64,000 nt of DNA from Rhodamnia argentea. Taxonomy: Eukaryota > Streptophyta > Magnoliopsida > Myrtales > Myrtaceae. The notes beneath the pieces are model-generated. The model was not told where the DNA came from, ran no database searches, and saw only the letters and a program-made list of their open reading frames with translations. This document shows, one piece after another, positions 38,163 through 49,215 of this stretch. Position 1 is the stretch's first letter, and each line of letters opens with the position of its first letter. The stretch is from positions 7,611,001-7,675,000 of the forward strand of contig NC_063155.1 of the NCBI RefSeq assembly GCF_020921035.1, given 5' to 3'. A program made the position numbers and the translations under genes.

Positions 38163-39189
38163 GCGTGGGATAAATGCTGGTCGTCAACTTAGTGACCGTA
38201 AAATGCTCATTCATTTCTTGCTTCTAATTGTCTTTAAATGTCGTTGCAACAGGCAAATGACTATATGCCCTATGTGGCGGATCAAATTACGCTTGTTCAG
38301 ATAGATCTACACATCTGCTTTTGCTGACTTGATTATGCTTTGGCCTGTACTTTGATCTTGCAACTTTTGCTGCTGTGTGGGCGAAAGCGAAACGGGGTTT
38401 AGAATTTTCATATGGTGGAAATGTCAAATGTTTGCTAGGTAGTTATGGCTTATCTGTGTGAATGTCTTCATTGGTCCTTCCGATTTGGTATGATGTGAAA
38501 AATCGCTTCTCGACTAGTGATTCATTGCATCTGTCTCTGTCAACAATTTACATATGTTTGCATATATAACAATGTAAACTCTGCCAGTAGCAACTTCAAT
38601 AGTGTTGGTCACATTATCTATAGCTTTCTCTAATTCTTGCCAGACACATTGTTCATGGCAGGGAAAGTTAACTTAGGCATAGGCTCTGCTGAGAAACGTA
38701 TAAGATCAAATGCTGACATTTGAAAGTGAGGCCCTGTTTGAGTGGACCTCTCTAGTTTTCAGAAACTGAGCGACCATCTACTTCCTACATTGATTCACGT
38801 AAATAGAAGTGGACAGAATGTCGAAATAGAAGTCATTAAACATGGTGACCTGAAAAAACAAGTCAGTTAATATAAGGGGTACAGGATGAACAGGTTTTAA
38901 TCTAGAAGTCCATTGTTTTGGTCCGCCAATCTCTTAGAATGCTTTCTTTGCAAAAGCAACTCCCACATCAATCCGAGCAATTTGAATATTTACAGGCTCT
39001 ATTCGATTCACGAAAAATGAATGATTTTGAAAATATTTTCTTAGAAACAGTCATTTGTAGTACTTATAAAAATAAATGAGTGGAAAATATATCTATTGTC
39101 CAAGGAAATATTTAGATACAATTTATTATCGATGATAAAAAAATTTTTCATTGACTAAATTATTTTAAAATCAATGCATGCGGCCATTT
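38163..39189. other. Spacer after TOM5
   Basis: TOM5 3'UTR followed by AT-rich DNA without a recognised gene. The left limit of the AFP duplication lies near its right end. Confidence 0.4.
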
Positions 39190-40054
39190 TTAAGAGTACG
39201 TTTTCCAGATTTTTATTTTTTTCACAAAACAAACGGAATTTAATCCCGTCGCGCAATCAAATTTCTCCACAACCATAAGAGTTCTCATATTGAAACCAAC
39301 CTCCCCCCCCCCCCAAAAAAAAAAGTCGTATAGAGTGTTTTAGTTCATGTCATAACGAGGGAGGGAGCCTGCAATGAATATCACGAAACTGCTGCAAAAG
39401 AAGGCCAAGAGATGCAGAAGTCCAAGCGCAAAATAACAAAAGATAAAGAAAAAAAAAAAACGCATGATTTAAATTAACAAACGACCGTTTATAAGTAATC
39501 AGAAGAAGTGAAAAATCCAAAACATAAAAAAATAAGAGAGAGATAGAGGAGTTTCACTATCTTCAACAACAAGTATAACCGAACAATCCAAAAATCTAAT
39601 CGGAAGAAGTGAAGAACAAAGAAAATGGGCAGGATGTGAAGGTAAATGTTGCAATGTAATATGCAACATATTCCTTTTATAGTACCCTCTAAATATCTCT
39701 AAAACAAAAGTGCATGATTCAAAATACCCTTATCCCTGATTTGAAAGTCAAAATTCAACAAATAATGTCTTTAAGAACTAAATCAAGGGGAAAATTCGTG
39801 ATGTCGTCATGGACAATAGATCGAATGTTTCTATTCGTGACGAGTGTACATGGAGACAGTAGATGGATTCATTTTATTAGGGGGACTTAGGCTCTTTTTT
39901 TTTTTTTTTTTTTTGCGATTTCTCGTTTAATGTCTGATTAAAGAATTTGATTTTAAACAATTTGAAAAATCAAATTCTTTTTGATCGAAAATGCCTAGCA
40001 AGTGTCTAGGCCAACAGAGATGCTGTTGGAAACCCCCTCTTTTTTCAAGGAAAA

Positions 40055-40300
40055 ATTATCAAAAAAACCTTAAATTTATTATAATTATGTCAATTTAGAT
40101 TTAAATTTTTTTTTGCCAATTCAATTTTAAAATTTAGCATTATTGTCAATTCAATCTTAAACTTTTTGTATTTGTGCTAATTTAGTTCTTCCAGCCAATT
40201 TTGATCGAAAATCGTTGACGTGGCGTGACTGGCGCCGACGTGGCCAATTCATAATAATATTTTTAATTTTTTTCCAAATATTTTATTTTTTCAATGGAGA
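40055..40300. repeat. 'caatttag' repeat inserted in duplication unit 1
   Basis: Units 'gtcaatttagatttaaa', 'gccaattcaattttaaaa' and 'gtcaattcaatcttaaac' are followed by a 'gttgacgtggcgtgactggcg' core. The corresponding place in unit 2 (about 45885) lacks it: 'ttcttcagtgcaagaccattaaag' versus 'ttttcaagg ... gagaccattaaag'. It therefore entered after duplication, or was lost from unit 2. Confidence 0.6.
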
Positions 40301-41205
40301 CCATTAAAGTCGTACACTTTTTTTCGGTTCCACCGATATCATCACCCCCTTGTCTGTTGCTGAGATAACGCAACGTTGCGAAGGTCAAAGCTCACACAAA
40401 ACGTCGTTATGAAGTCGCTGCAACTTTCGACAATCGTCGACGACCCACCAAAGAGACAACCTTCACCTCTCCGAGCTTTGGTAACTGACTGCGGTCGTCC
40501 CTCCTTTGCCGTTCAGTCCCCCATGTTTCTCTCGTTTTGCATCTGGACCCCGAGCCTCTTACCCGTCTCATCTCAACAAACAATGCTCTTGAGAACTCCT
40601 ACTCATCTTACCATCTTCTCTCTCGTTTGGTTTGGTAAGCCGGGTAGGTGCAGGTTGGATAAAGATGACTAATAAGAAATCAATGTAGCAGCATAGTTAT
40701 GGTGAGGATAATGCCATCATTGCCATGTCCATCGAGTTGCGGTCTAATAAACTCATAGCGTCGAATGCAAGCCGCTCGTTTTAGATATCCGTCGGCAGCT
40801 TCCGGCATCGCCCTTGAAACCCTATCGAGTCTTCGTGCTCCTAAAATTGTCGGTATGGCAATCCGTCTGATCATCTTTCTCTTCTTTAGGCCAGATGCGG
40901 TGCAATGCCCGCGTCTCTGCGAACCCGGCAACAGATTACCATGCCCACGAGACGAGATATCCGATGTTTCTGCAACTCGACACACCGCCAAGACCTGAGA
41001 TGCGGTGAGCTGCCGAGGGTTTTCGACGGATTCTTTCGAAATGAAAGTTGGTCGGAATTCGAGGAAGACAAATTGGATATAGCTTGCTTTAAACCACGTA
41101 AACGCCATAACCAGTTCACAAGCTACAATTCAAATCGCCGTTTGATAATGAAGAAACAGAGCTAAAGCTCGTCCCACCGACGCAACTCCAAACTCCACTG
41201 CCCAC

Positions 41206-41213
41206 CACGTGTC
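41206..41213. promoter_or_regulatory. ABRE/G-box in AFP copy 1 upstream region
   Basis: CACGTGTC, the core of ABA-response elements bound by ABI5-type bZIP factors. It lies about 450 bases before the ATG and is conserved in copy 2. AFP genes are known to be ABA-induced feedback regulators, so the site is credible. Confidence 0.5.
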
Positions 41214-41662
41214 GTCCAAGAAGGTCTGTGTTGTCGCCTCAATGACTCCGAAAGGAAACACACTCGCGCTTCAGCATGTCCTTGTAAACTCACTATATTC
41301 CATTTCTCAGCACTTGATGTACTTGCTTTTGTATGAGAATTCCTGTCCGGTCGACTCAGCATTCTCTCTTCGACGCTGGTTTCAGGTTTCCCCAGCCGAG
41401 ATCTTGCCGGATAAGCCCAGTTCGAGCCCGCTTCTCCGGCAGCCGTAGCCGTAGACAAAATCCACCTTCATCTCACCTTTATGGTACGTAAGATCTCGTG
41501 CTTGTTTACGTGGTTTTCTTTTTCTCGTGCGTTCTTAACCATCCTAAGCTCAAAAGGATTTCGAGATCTGAATCTATGAAATCTTGTTTGACAATGAAGA
41601 ATCTTTCTCTGCAGAATTCAAAATTTAACGAGTCTAAGATCCTTTTTCTATAGTGCAACATC

Positions 41663-43604
41663 ATGGAGGGGAAAAATCAACATGAGCATTGTTCTTACGA
41701 CAACCGAGTCAACAACACCACCTCAGTGCTGAGCAATGGAGGCCCACAAAATCCCATGCACGGGATTTCACAAGAACCTCCCAAGGAAGTCCAGTTTTCC
41801 GAGATCGTTCCTCCGGCCGAAGAGCTGCTCGACCTGAGCCTTGATCTCTCTCTTGGCAGTCTCTACAGAGACATCAGGGAAAGCCCTAACCCTAAACCAC
41901 TCTCATTGACTGCAACAAGAGCGACCACCGTCAATAATGTGAACCCACCAATAGCGGGTGCTCGGAGCAACAACGGCATTCCGCCATTGAGGCAACCACC
42001 ACTGCCTCCGTATTATACCACAGACATAAGCAACTTGGGCTTAATTGCGTCGTATCTGGAGGTGCAAAGGACGAGGAGGTTCGAGACCTATAGGAGGTTC
42101 ATCCTGAGGAGGAGGGCCCGTGAACGTGCCGAGGCGAAGAAAGCAGCAGTGGCAGCAGCCACTGCATCCCCGCCAGCTCCTCCTCTGGCAGCAACAGCGG
42201 CTGCAGCGGCAGCAGCGGAGCCGCCTCAAGGTCCACTGCCGAAGCCTATTGCACTGCCAGGAGCGGTGGCTTCGGATAAGGAGAACCACGAGCTTTGGAG
42301 GGCTGTCGAGAAGATGAATGGCCTAGGTGAGTCCTCTGGCAAAAAAATACTAGAAGGTAAACATTAGTTTTCCCTCTGATTGACAACTTCAGAGAAAAAT
42401 GGAAGGTGTTTGAAAGATTTTGCTTGCAAGAATTTAGTGTATATATCCTGATATATTTCCAAAGAAGATGCTGCTCATTATCGAATTTAATTTGTTACTT
42501 GCAAGCATATGTAAAGCCGATTTATATCCTAATTGCTTCAATGGATTCCAGTGTGTTTAGTTTTGAAGTCCGGAAATTAAGATGAGCTGATTAGTACTTC
42601 TGATTTTTCTTAATGATTATCGGATTCTTCGGTGATTATGGTTGCAAGATTTGAATATTAGGTTAATCACGCGACTTAAGTCACTGCCGGATAATTCTAC
42701 GTGCTAGGTAAAGTTATAATAAATTGTAGCAAGCCGACCATGTGAGAACAAATACAGCGAGACAATTAATGCCACATGACGTCCGATGTAAGTGTGTCGT
42801 TGCATCTGACACTCATATTACTTTATGTCTAAGATTAAACTCAAAGGGTGTTGGCAATCGTAAACTAAAAGTTGTTACGTAATTCGCATGTCGACAAATG
42901 AAACAAAGGACGGACTGACTGGCTTGAAGCAATTGGATTGGATATGCTGGAAATTCTTAATTATTTGTATATCGACATAATCAAAGCCCAATTGATCCAA
43001 ATGCTCAGAAACTCAAAGCGTTTAATCTCTTCTCGTGGATTAATGTAGTAGACAATGAATCAATAGTAGTTCTCTTTCTCTTGCTTGTTACTAGAACTCA
43101 TGCATTTTGATCCCTCTTTCACATATTTTAACCGCACTTTGCATAGGAGTAAGCACTCTCGGCACATTCGTAGGCTCTTTGAGTTCTCAGCAGCCATGGA
43201 CGTCTCACCAACCAAACTCGGACACGAATGCTTACGCTGCGAAGGCGGTCTATGGGAAGTCGGCCATAATGATCGATAACATCTCTCACGACGAGCAGAA
43301 CAAGAGACCTAGGCTTCCAAATGCCGTTCAAAACAGTAGTGCTCATCAGGAAAGCAGCAACGAAAATGGAGTGAGAGGAATGGAACAGTTGCTGACTGTG
43401 ACCACCACAGGAGATGGGCCACAGGGGAAGAAGGTGGATGGGTTCCTCTACAAGCACGGCAAGGGCGACCACATCTTCATCGTGTGTCGCTGCCACGGCG
43501 TCTTCCTCAGCCCGTCTGACTTCGTCAAGCACGCCAACCACACTGATTGGTCCAACCCCATGAAGCACATTGCAGTTAATTCGTCTCCGCCGCCGCCCTT
43601 CTGA
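41663..43604 (+). CDS. AFP/NINJA-family transcriptional co-repressor adaptor, copy 1
   Basis: Ninja-family (ABI5-binding protein) adaptor, expected to recruit TOPLESS to bZIP factors in ABA or jasmonate signalling in the nucleus. A leader exon ends at 41483, with leader intron 41484-41653. Coding exons are 41663-42356 and 43147-43604, phase 1 at the junction, giving 383 residues. Near residue 57 is the double EAR motif LDLSLDLSLG. At about 135-165 is the basic second domain (RRFETYRRFILRRRARERAE). Then come an Ala/Pro-rich stretch, a nuclear-localisation-like KRPRLPN, and the C-terminal Jas-like domain starting TTGDGPQGKKVDGFLYKHGK and continuing IVCRCHGVFLSPSDFVKHAN. The family usually has a Val between the paired cysteines; here it is Arg. 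Open throughout and likely functional. Confidence 0.88.
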
Positions 43605-45200
43605 TAGGGTTGATAATCTATATTCACATATATGGAAAGACTCATTTAATTTCGATTTCCGCATGATGTTATCTCAAACAGCTTGAAGTTTATGTAATAA
43701 AGTCCTTGTCGGGGTGTTCTTAAAACCCTAGCTTGTGTGTTGCTTTGGTTTATGTAGTGGAATGAGTCTTAAGTAGAACTCTCAACTATGTCATGTTTGT
43801 GTTTTTCATTCATGTCAGACAGCATGGTGTGGTGAATTTGTCAATTTTTTTGGTATATCATATATCTTTGCCCAAATCAATGTCGAAAGACACGTGATTA
43901 ACCAAATCTTATTGATGGGCTACGGCCGCTTCGCCTCTAGTACTCAAGCGATCCATGTTGCCACTAAGTTGTCCATACTAGTATGTCGTCATAAAAAATG
44001 TCAACGTAAGTTTCGTCATCACACATCAGCAAGAGAAAACACTGTGTTTCTGCGACGACGAATGGAATAGATGCTATCACTTTTGCTTTTCTTTCCAAAC
44101 GATTGGTCCAACCCCATGAAGCACATTCTTGTTAGTTTGCCGCCACTGCTGCCCTTCTAATAGGATGATAATCTATACCCATATATATGGGAAGACTCAT
44201 TTAATTTTGATTCCCGCTTGAGTTTATGTCATAATGTCTAAAGTTTTGTAATAAAGTCCTCGTTGGGTGTTCTTAAAACCCTAGCTTGTGTGCTGCTTTG
44301 GTTTATGCTATGTAAAGGAGTCTCACGTAGAACTATCAGTTATGTCATGTTTGTGTGTTTTTCATTAATGACAGACAGCATAATGAGGTAAATTTGTCAA
44401 TGTTTTTGGTATGTCATATCTATTTTACTAAAATCAATGTCGAAAGACACATGACTAATCAAATCTCAATGATGGGCTATGGCCACTTCGCCTCTACTAC
44501 TCAAGCGATTCATTATGCCATGAAGTTGTTCGTACTAGTACGCCGTCGAGACAAAAGTCGATGTAAGCTGTGTCATCACACATCGGCGTGAAAAAAATTG
44601 TGTTTCTGCGACGATGAATGGAATATATGCTATCACTTTTGCTTTCTGTCCAAATGATTGGTCCAACCCCAGAAGCACGTTGCTATTAGTTCGCCGTCGC
44701 CGCCGCCGCCGCCGTGGCCCTTTTGATAGGGTTGATAATCTATATCCATATATATGGAAAGACTCATTTAATTTTGATTCCCGCATGACGTTATCTCATA
44801 CGGCTTGAAGTTTATGTAATAAAGTCCTTGTTGGGTGTTCTTAAAACCCTAGCTTGTGTGCTGCTTTGGTTTATGTTGTGGAAAGAGTCTTAAGTAGAAT
44901 TCTCAACTATATCATGTTTATGTGTTTTTCATTAATCTCAGACAGCATAATGTGGTGAATTTGTTAGTGTTTTTTGTGTGTCCTATCTCTTTTACTCAAA
45001 TCAATATCGAAAGACACATGATTAATCAGATCTCATTGATGGGCTATGGCGGCTTCTAGTACTCAAGCGATTCATGATGCCACTAGTATGCCGCCGCTAA
45101 AAATGTCAGCGTATGTTTCGTCGTCATACATCAACGAGAGAAAATATTGTGTTTCTACAACGACATGGGGTAGATGCTATCGTTTTGGCCTTTCTTTCCA
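43545..45200 (+). repeat. Three tandem copies of the AFP last-exon tail plus 3'UTR
   Basis: Units of about 555 bp start at 43545, 44101 and 44656 with 'gattggtccaacccc' (third copy slightly altered). Each contains the last ~18 codons of the gene, its stop region, 'gataatctatat.catatatatgga', the AATAAA-bearing 'gtaataaagtcct' (43697-43702, 44250-44255, 44818-44823), 'aaaaccctagcttgtgtg', and an end 'gatgctatc.cttttgc'. The first unit is the real gene end; the other two are tandem duplicates without an upstream exon. Confidence 0.87.
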
Positions 45201-46680
45201 TATTACACCCAAATGAAATGAGTAAGAGTTGGGACCGAATTGACGTCCATTCCTTGAGCGTGGGGTTGACGCCAAGCAGAATGAGTTGAATCTGACTAAA
45301 ATGAATGAATGATCCACAAAAAAGTTGAGTATAATTTGTTGTCAAAAATCAAAATATTTTACACTAATTGATTTTTTAAAAGCAATACAATTGATAATTT
45401 TTTAAGAATGTGTTTTCCAAATCACTCATTTTCACAAAACAAGCAGAGTCTAATCCCCGTTGCCTCATCAAATTTCTGCACAAACATAAGAGTTCTTAGA
45501 TTGACCCCAAAAAAAAATTCCTCATAAGATTGTTTTTGTTTATGTCATAACGTGGGAGGCGCATGCGATGAATATTGTGAAACCATCTTTCCAAGCTTAA
45601 TCTAGGGTAAAGTTCTTAAATGTGTACGTATGCATGTAATAGAAGATTGTTTCGGTAATCTGAAGGTGTGATATCATTATATTCAATCGATCGGAGTTCG
45701 TAATAAGCGTACGCAGAAATATTAGATGATTCATTTTATCAAGGGACTTAGTTAAAAATTTCTTTTTATGATTTCCCATTCAATATTTAATTAAAAATTG
45801 TAAAGTTAAATTCTTTTCTAATAAAAAAATGCTTACCAAGTGTCCAAGCCGACAGAGATGCCGTTGGGACACCCCCTCTTTCTTCAGTGCAAGACCATTA
45901 AAGGCTTCGCTTTTCAGTTGCACCGATATCAAAGCTTATGCAAAATATAGTTATGAAGTCCCCACAACTTCGACAACTGTCGACGAGCCACCAAAAAACA
46001 CAACCTGCGCCTCTCCGAGCTTTGTTAACTGATTGCTGTCGTCCCTTTTGCTGTTCAGTCCTTCATGTTTCTCTCGTTTTGCAACTGGACCCCCAACTTC
46101 ACCGTCTCAAGCAAGCGCGCTAAGAACGCTTAGTCATCTTGCCATCTTCTCTCTCGTTTTGTTTGGTAAGCTAGGTAAGTGGAGATAGGGATGAGATGAG
46201 TAAGGAATCAAATGTAGCAGCATCATTATGGTGAGGATATCCATGTGTGCCGAGCCGCGGTCTGATAAAATCGAGCGTCGAATGCGAGCTTCCGGCGTCG
46301 CCCTCGAAACCCCATTTCCCATATCGGGTCTTCGTGCTCGTAACGCTGTCCGTACCATGATCCGTCCGATCATCTTTCCCTTGGTTTGGCGAGATGCGGT
46401 GCAATGCACGCGTCTCTACGAACCGGGCAACCGATCACCACCATGCCCGCGAAACGATATCCGATGTTTTCCGCAACTCGATGCGCCACTGAGACCTGAG
46501 ATGAGGCGAGTTGCCGAGCGCTTTCGATGATTCTTTCGAAAGGAAAGTTGGTCGGAATTCGAGGAAGACAAATTGGATATAGCTTTGCTTAACCACGTAA
46601 ACGCCATAAACAGGTCATAAGATACAATTCAATTCGCCATTTGATAATGATGAGACAGAGCCTAAAACTCGACTGCCCGC

Positions 46681-46688
46681 CACGTGTC
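46681..46688. promoter_or_regulatory. ABRE/G-box in AFP copy 2 upstream region
   Basis: CACGTGTC in the same context (cc.ccacgtgtcgtcca.gaaggtctgtgttg) as the copy 1 site at 41206. Its conservation between diverged duplicates suggests a functional site. Confidence 0.5.
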
Positions 46689-47149
46689 GTCCAGGAAGGT
46701 CTGTGTTGCTGTCGGCTCAACGACTCCCGAAAGGAAACACGCTCCCCAGCTGCAGCATATCCTTATAAGGCTCTCGGTTTGCCATTTCTCAGCACTTGCT
46801 GTACTTGCTTTTGTATGAGAATCCCTGTTCCGTCGCCTCGCATTCTCTTTTCAACGCTGGTGTGGGGCTTCTCCGGCGAGATCTCGCCGGACAAGTCCAT
46901 TTCGAGCCCGCTTTTCCGGCAGCCGTAGCCGTAGACAAAGTCCACCTTCATCTCACCTGTTGGTACGTAAGATCTCGCGCTGGTTTATGGGGTTTTGTTC
47001 ATCTTATGCATCGTGGTTCTTTACAATTCTAAGAGCAAAAGGATTTCGAGATCTGAATCTATGAAATCCTGTTTGACAATGAAAAATCTTTCTCTGGAGA
47101 ATTCGGAATCTAACGATTCCAACATCATTTTCTTTTATAGTGCAACATC

Positions 47150-49215
47150 ATGGCGGCGAAAAATCAACATTGGCATTGTTCTTATGACGACCAAGTCAAC
47201 TACGCCACCTCAGTGCCGAGCAATGGAGGCCCACAAAATCCCATGCAGAGGATTTCACAAGAACCCCCCAAGGAAATCCAATTTCCCGAGATCGCCCCTC
47301 CGGCGGAAGAGCCGCTCGACCTGAACCTTGAACTCTCTCTTGGCGGTCTTTACGAAGAGATCGAGGTAAGCCCTAACCCACTCTCATTTGACTGCAACAA
47401 GAGCAACCATTATCAATAATGTGAACCCCCTAATAACAAGTGCTCAGAACAACGATGTCATTCTGCCACCGCGGCAACCACCACTGCCTCCGTATTATAC
47501 CACAGACAATGTCAACTTGGGCGAAATGGCAGTGTATCTGCAGGCGCAAGAGATGAGGCGGTTCAAGGCCTATAGGAGGTCCATCCTGAGGAGGAGGGCC
47601 TGTGAAAGTGCCGAGGCGAAGAAGAAGGCAGCGGCGGAGGCTGCTGCATCCCCGCAGACTCCTTCTCTGGCGGCAGCACAGCCGCCTCAAGGTCCACTGC
47701 CGAAGCCGATTGCATTGCCAGGAGCAGTGGCTTCGGACATGGAAAACCGTGAGCTTTGTAGGCCTATGGAGAAGATGAATGCCCTAGGAGATTTCTCTAG
47801 GGAAAAAGTACTAGAAGGTAAACATTATCCTATTCCCCTTGACTATTTCAGAGAAAAATGGAAGGTGTTTGAAAGATTTTGCTTGCATGAAATAGTTGTA
47901 TATATCCTGATATATTTCCGAAGAAGATGCTGCTCATTATCGAATTTAATTTGATACTTGCAAGCATATGTAAAGCTGATTTATATCCTAATTTGCTACA
48001 ATGTATTCCAGTTTGTTTAGTTTTGAAGTCTGGAAATTAAGATGAGCTTGTTAGTACTTGTGACTTTCCCTAATGATTGTTGGATGCTTCGGTGTTTAAG
48101 GTTGCAAGATTTGAATATTAGGTTAATCCCTAACCGTCGGATAATTCTACATGCTAGGTAAAGTTACGATAAATTGTAGCAAGCCGACCATATGAGAACA
48201 AATATAGCGCAACAATTAATGTCACATAATGTCATATGTGAGCCTGTTGTGCTGGATGAAACTCATATTACTTTATGTCGAACATTGAACTTAAAGAAGT
48301 GTTGGGAATCATATTATTACGAAATAAAGGACGAATTGACTAGCTTGAAGCAATTGGATTGGATGTGCTGACATTTTAATGGAAAATAAAGGACGGACTG
48401 ACTGTTACTTCCGATACGATCCGCAATTAATGAGTATTTTATGAAAAGGTGCTAGTGTATGGGTCTAGCAATTTACCCTTAATAATTTCAAGCTTTACCA
48501 TTTTTAGCTATTAGTACATCAACATAATCAAAGCCAAATTGATTCAACTGCTCATAAACTTGAAGCGTTTTAATCTCTTCTCGTGGATTAATGTAGATGA
48601 CTAAGTAATCAGTAGTTTTTCTCTTTCTCTTGTTTGTTACTAGAACTCATGCATCTTGATCCCTCCTCCACCTGTATCAACCGCACTCGATTAAGTACAT
48701 ACAATAGCCATAGGAAAACTTACAGTTTCTTTCGTTCTTTCACGGCATTTTGCATAGGAGCAAGCACTCTCGCCACAGGCGGAGGCTCTTCGAGCTCTCA
48801 GCAGCCATGGACATCTCACCAACCAAACTCGGACACGAAAGCCAATGCTGCAAAGGCGGTCTATGGGAAGTCTGCCATAATGATCGAGAACATCTCCCAC
48901 GACAAGCACAACAAGAGACCTAGGCTTCCAAATGTTGTTCAAAACAGGAATGCTCATCAGGAAAGCAACAACGACAATGGAGTGAGAGGCATGAAGCAGT
49001 TGCTGACTGTGACCGCCACAGGAGATGGGCCACAAGGGAAGAAGGTGGACGGGTTCCTCTACGAGCACAGCAAAGGCGACCACATCTTCATCGTGTGCTA
49101 CTGTCACGGCGTCTTCCTCAGCCCGACCGACTTCGTCAAGCACGCCAACCACACTGATTGGTCCAACCCCATGAAGCACATTGCTGTTGGTTCGCTGCCA
49201 CCAACGCCCTTTTGA
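47150..49215 (+). CDS. AFP/NINJA-family adaptor, copy 2, frameshifted unless an extra intron is spliced
   Basis: Paralogue of 41663-43604. A leader intron runs 46963-47140. From ATG 47150 the frame has the EAR motif LDLNLELSLGG but, compared with copy 1, carries one extra T in the TTT at 47387-47389 and stops at 47417-47419. The rest of the protein (second basic domain, KPIALPGAVAS segment) continues in the +1 frame to donor 47818. The last exon 48758-49215 is complete, with domain TATGDGPQGKKVDGFLYEHS and IVCYCHGVFLSPTDFVKHAN. Upstream of the extra T, copy 2 has a good donor GAG|GTAAGC (47365/47366) that copy 1 lacks, and CTCAG at 47443-47447 is an acceptor. Removing 47366-47447 (82 nt) restores the frame and gives 347 residues. 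It is either a working three-exon gene or a recent pseudogene. Confidence 0.75.

Larger units (their letters stand above)
39190..45300 (+). repeat. Tandem duplication unit 1 (AFP gene copy 1)
   Basis: Matches 45340-51040 along most of its length. Anchors: 'cataagagttct' (39276 region versus 45485 region), 'catgtcataacg.ggga' (39345 versus 45541), 'aagtgtc.aggcc.acagagatgc.gttgg' (40000 versus 45837), the whole AFP gene, and the tail 'ccttgagcgtggggttgacgccaagcagaatga' (45253 versus 50988). Unit 1 contains two private insertions, about 39415-39830 and 40055-40300. Confidence 0.8.

Noticed and set aside
43128..43664. 178-codon minus-strand frame opposite AFP copy 1 last exon (also 48691-49179 in copy 2)
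   Set aside because: Antisense shadow present in both duplicates because the sense frame is conserved; no independent features.
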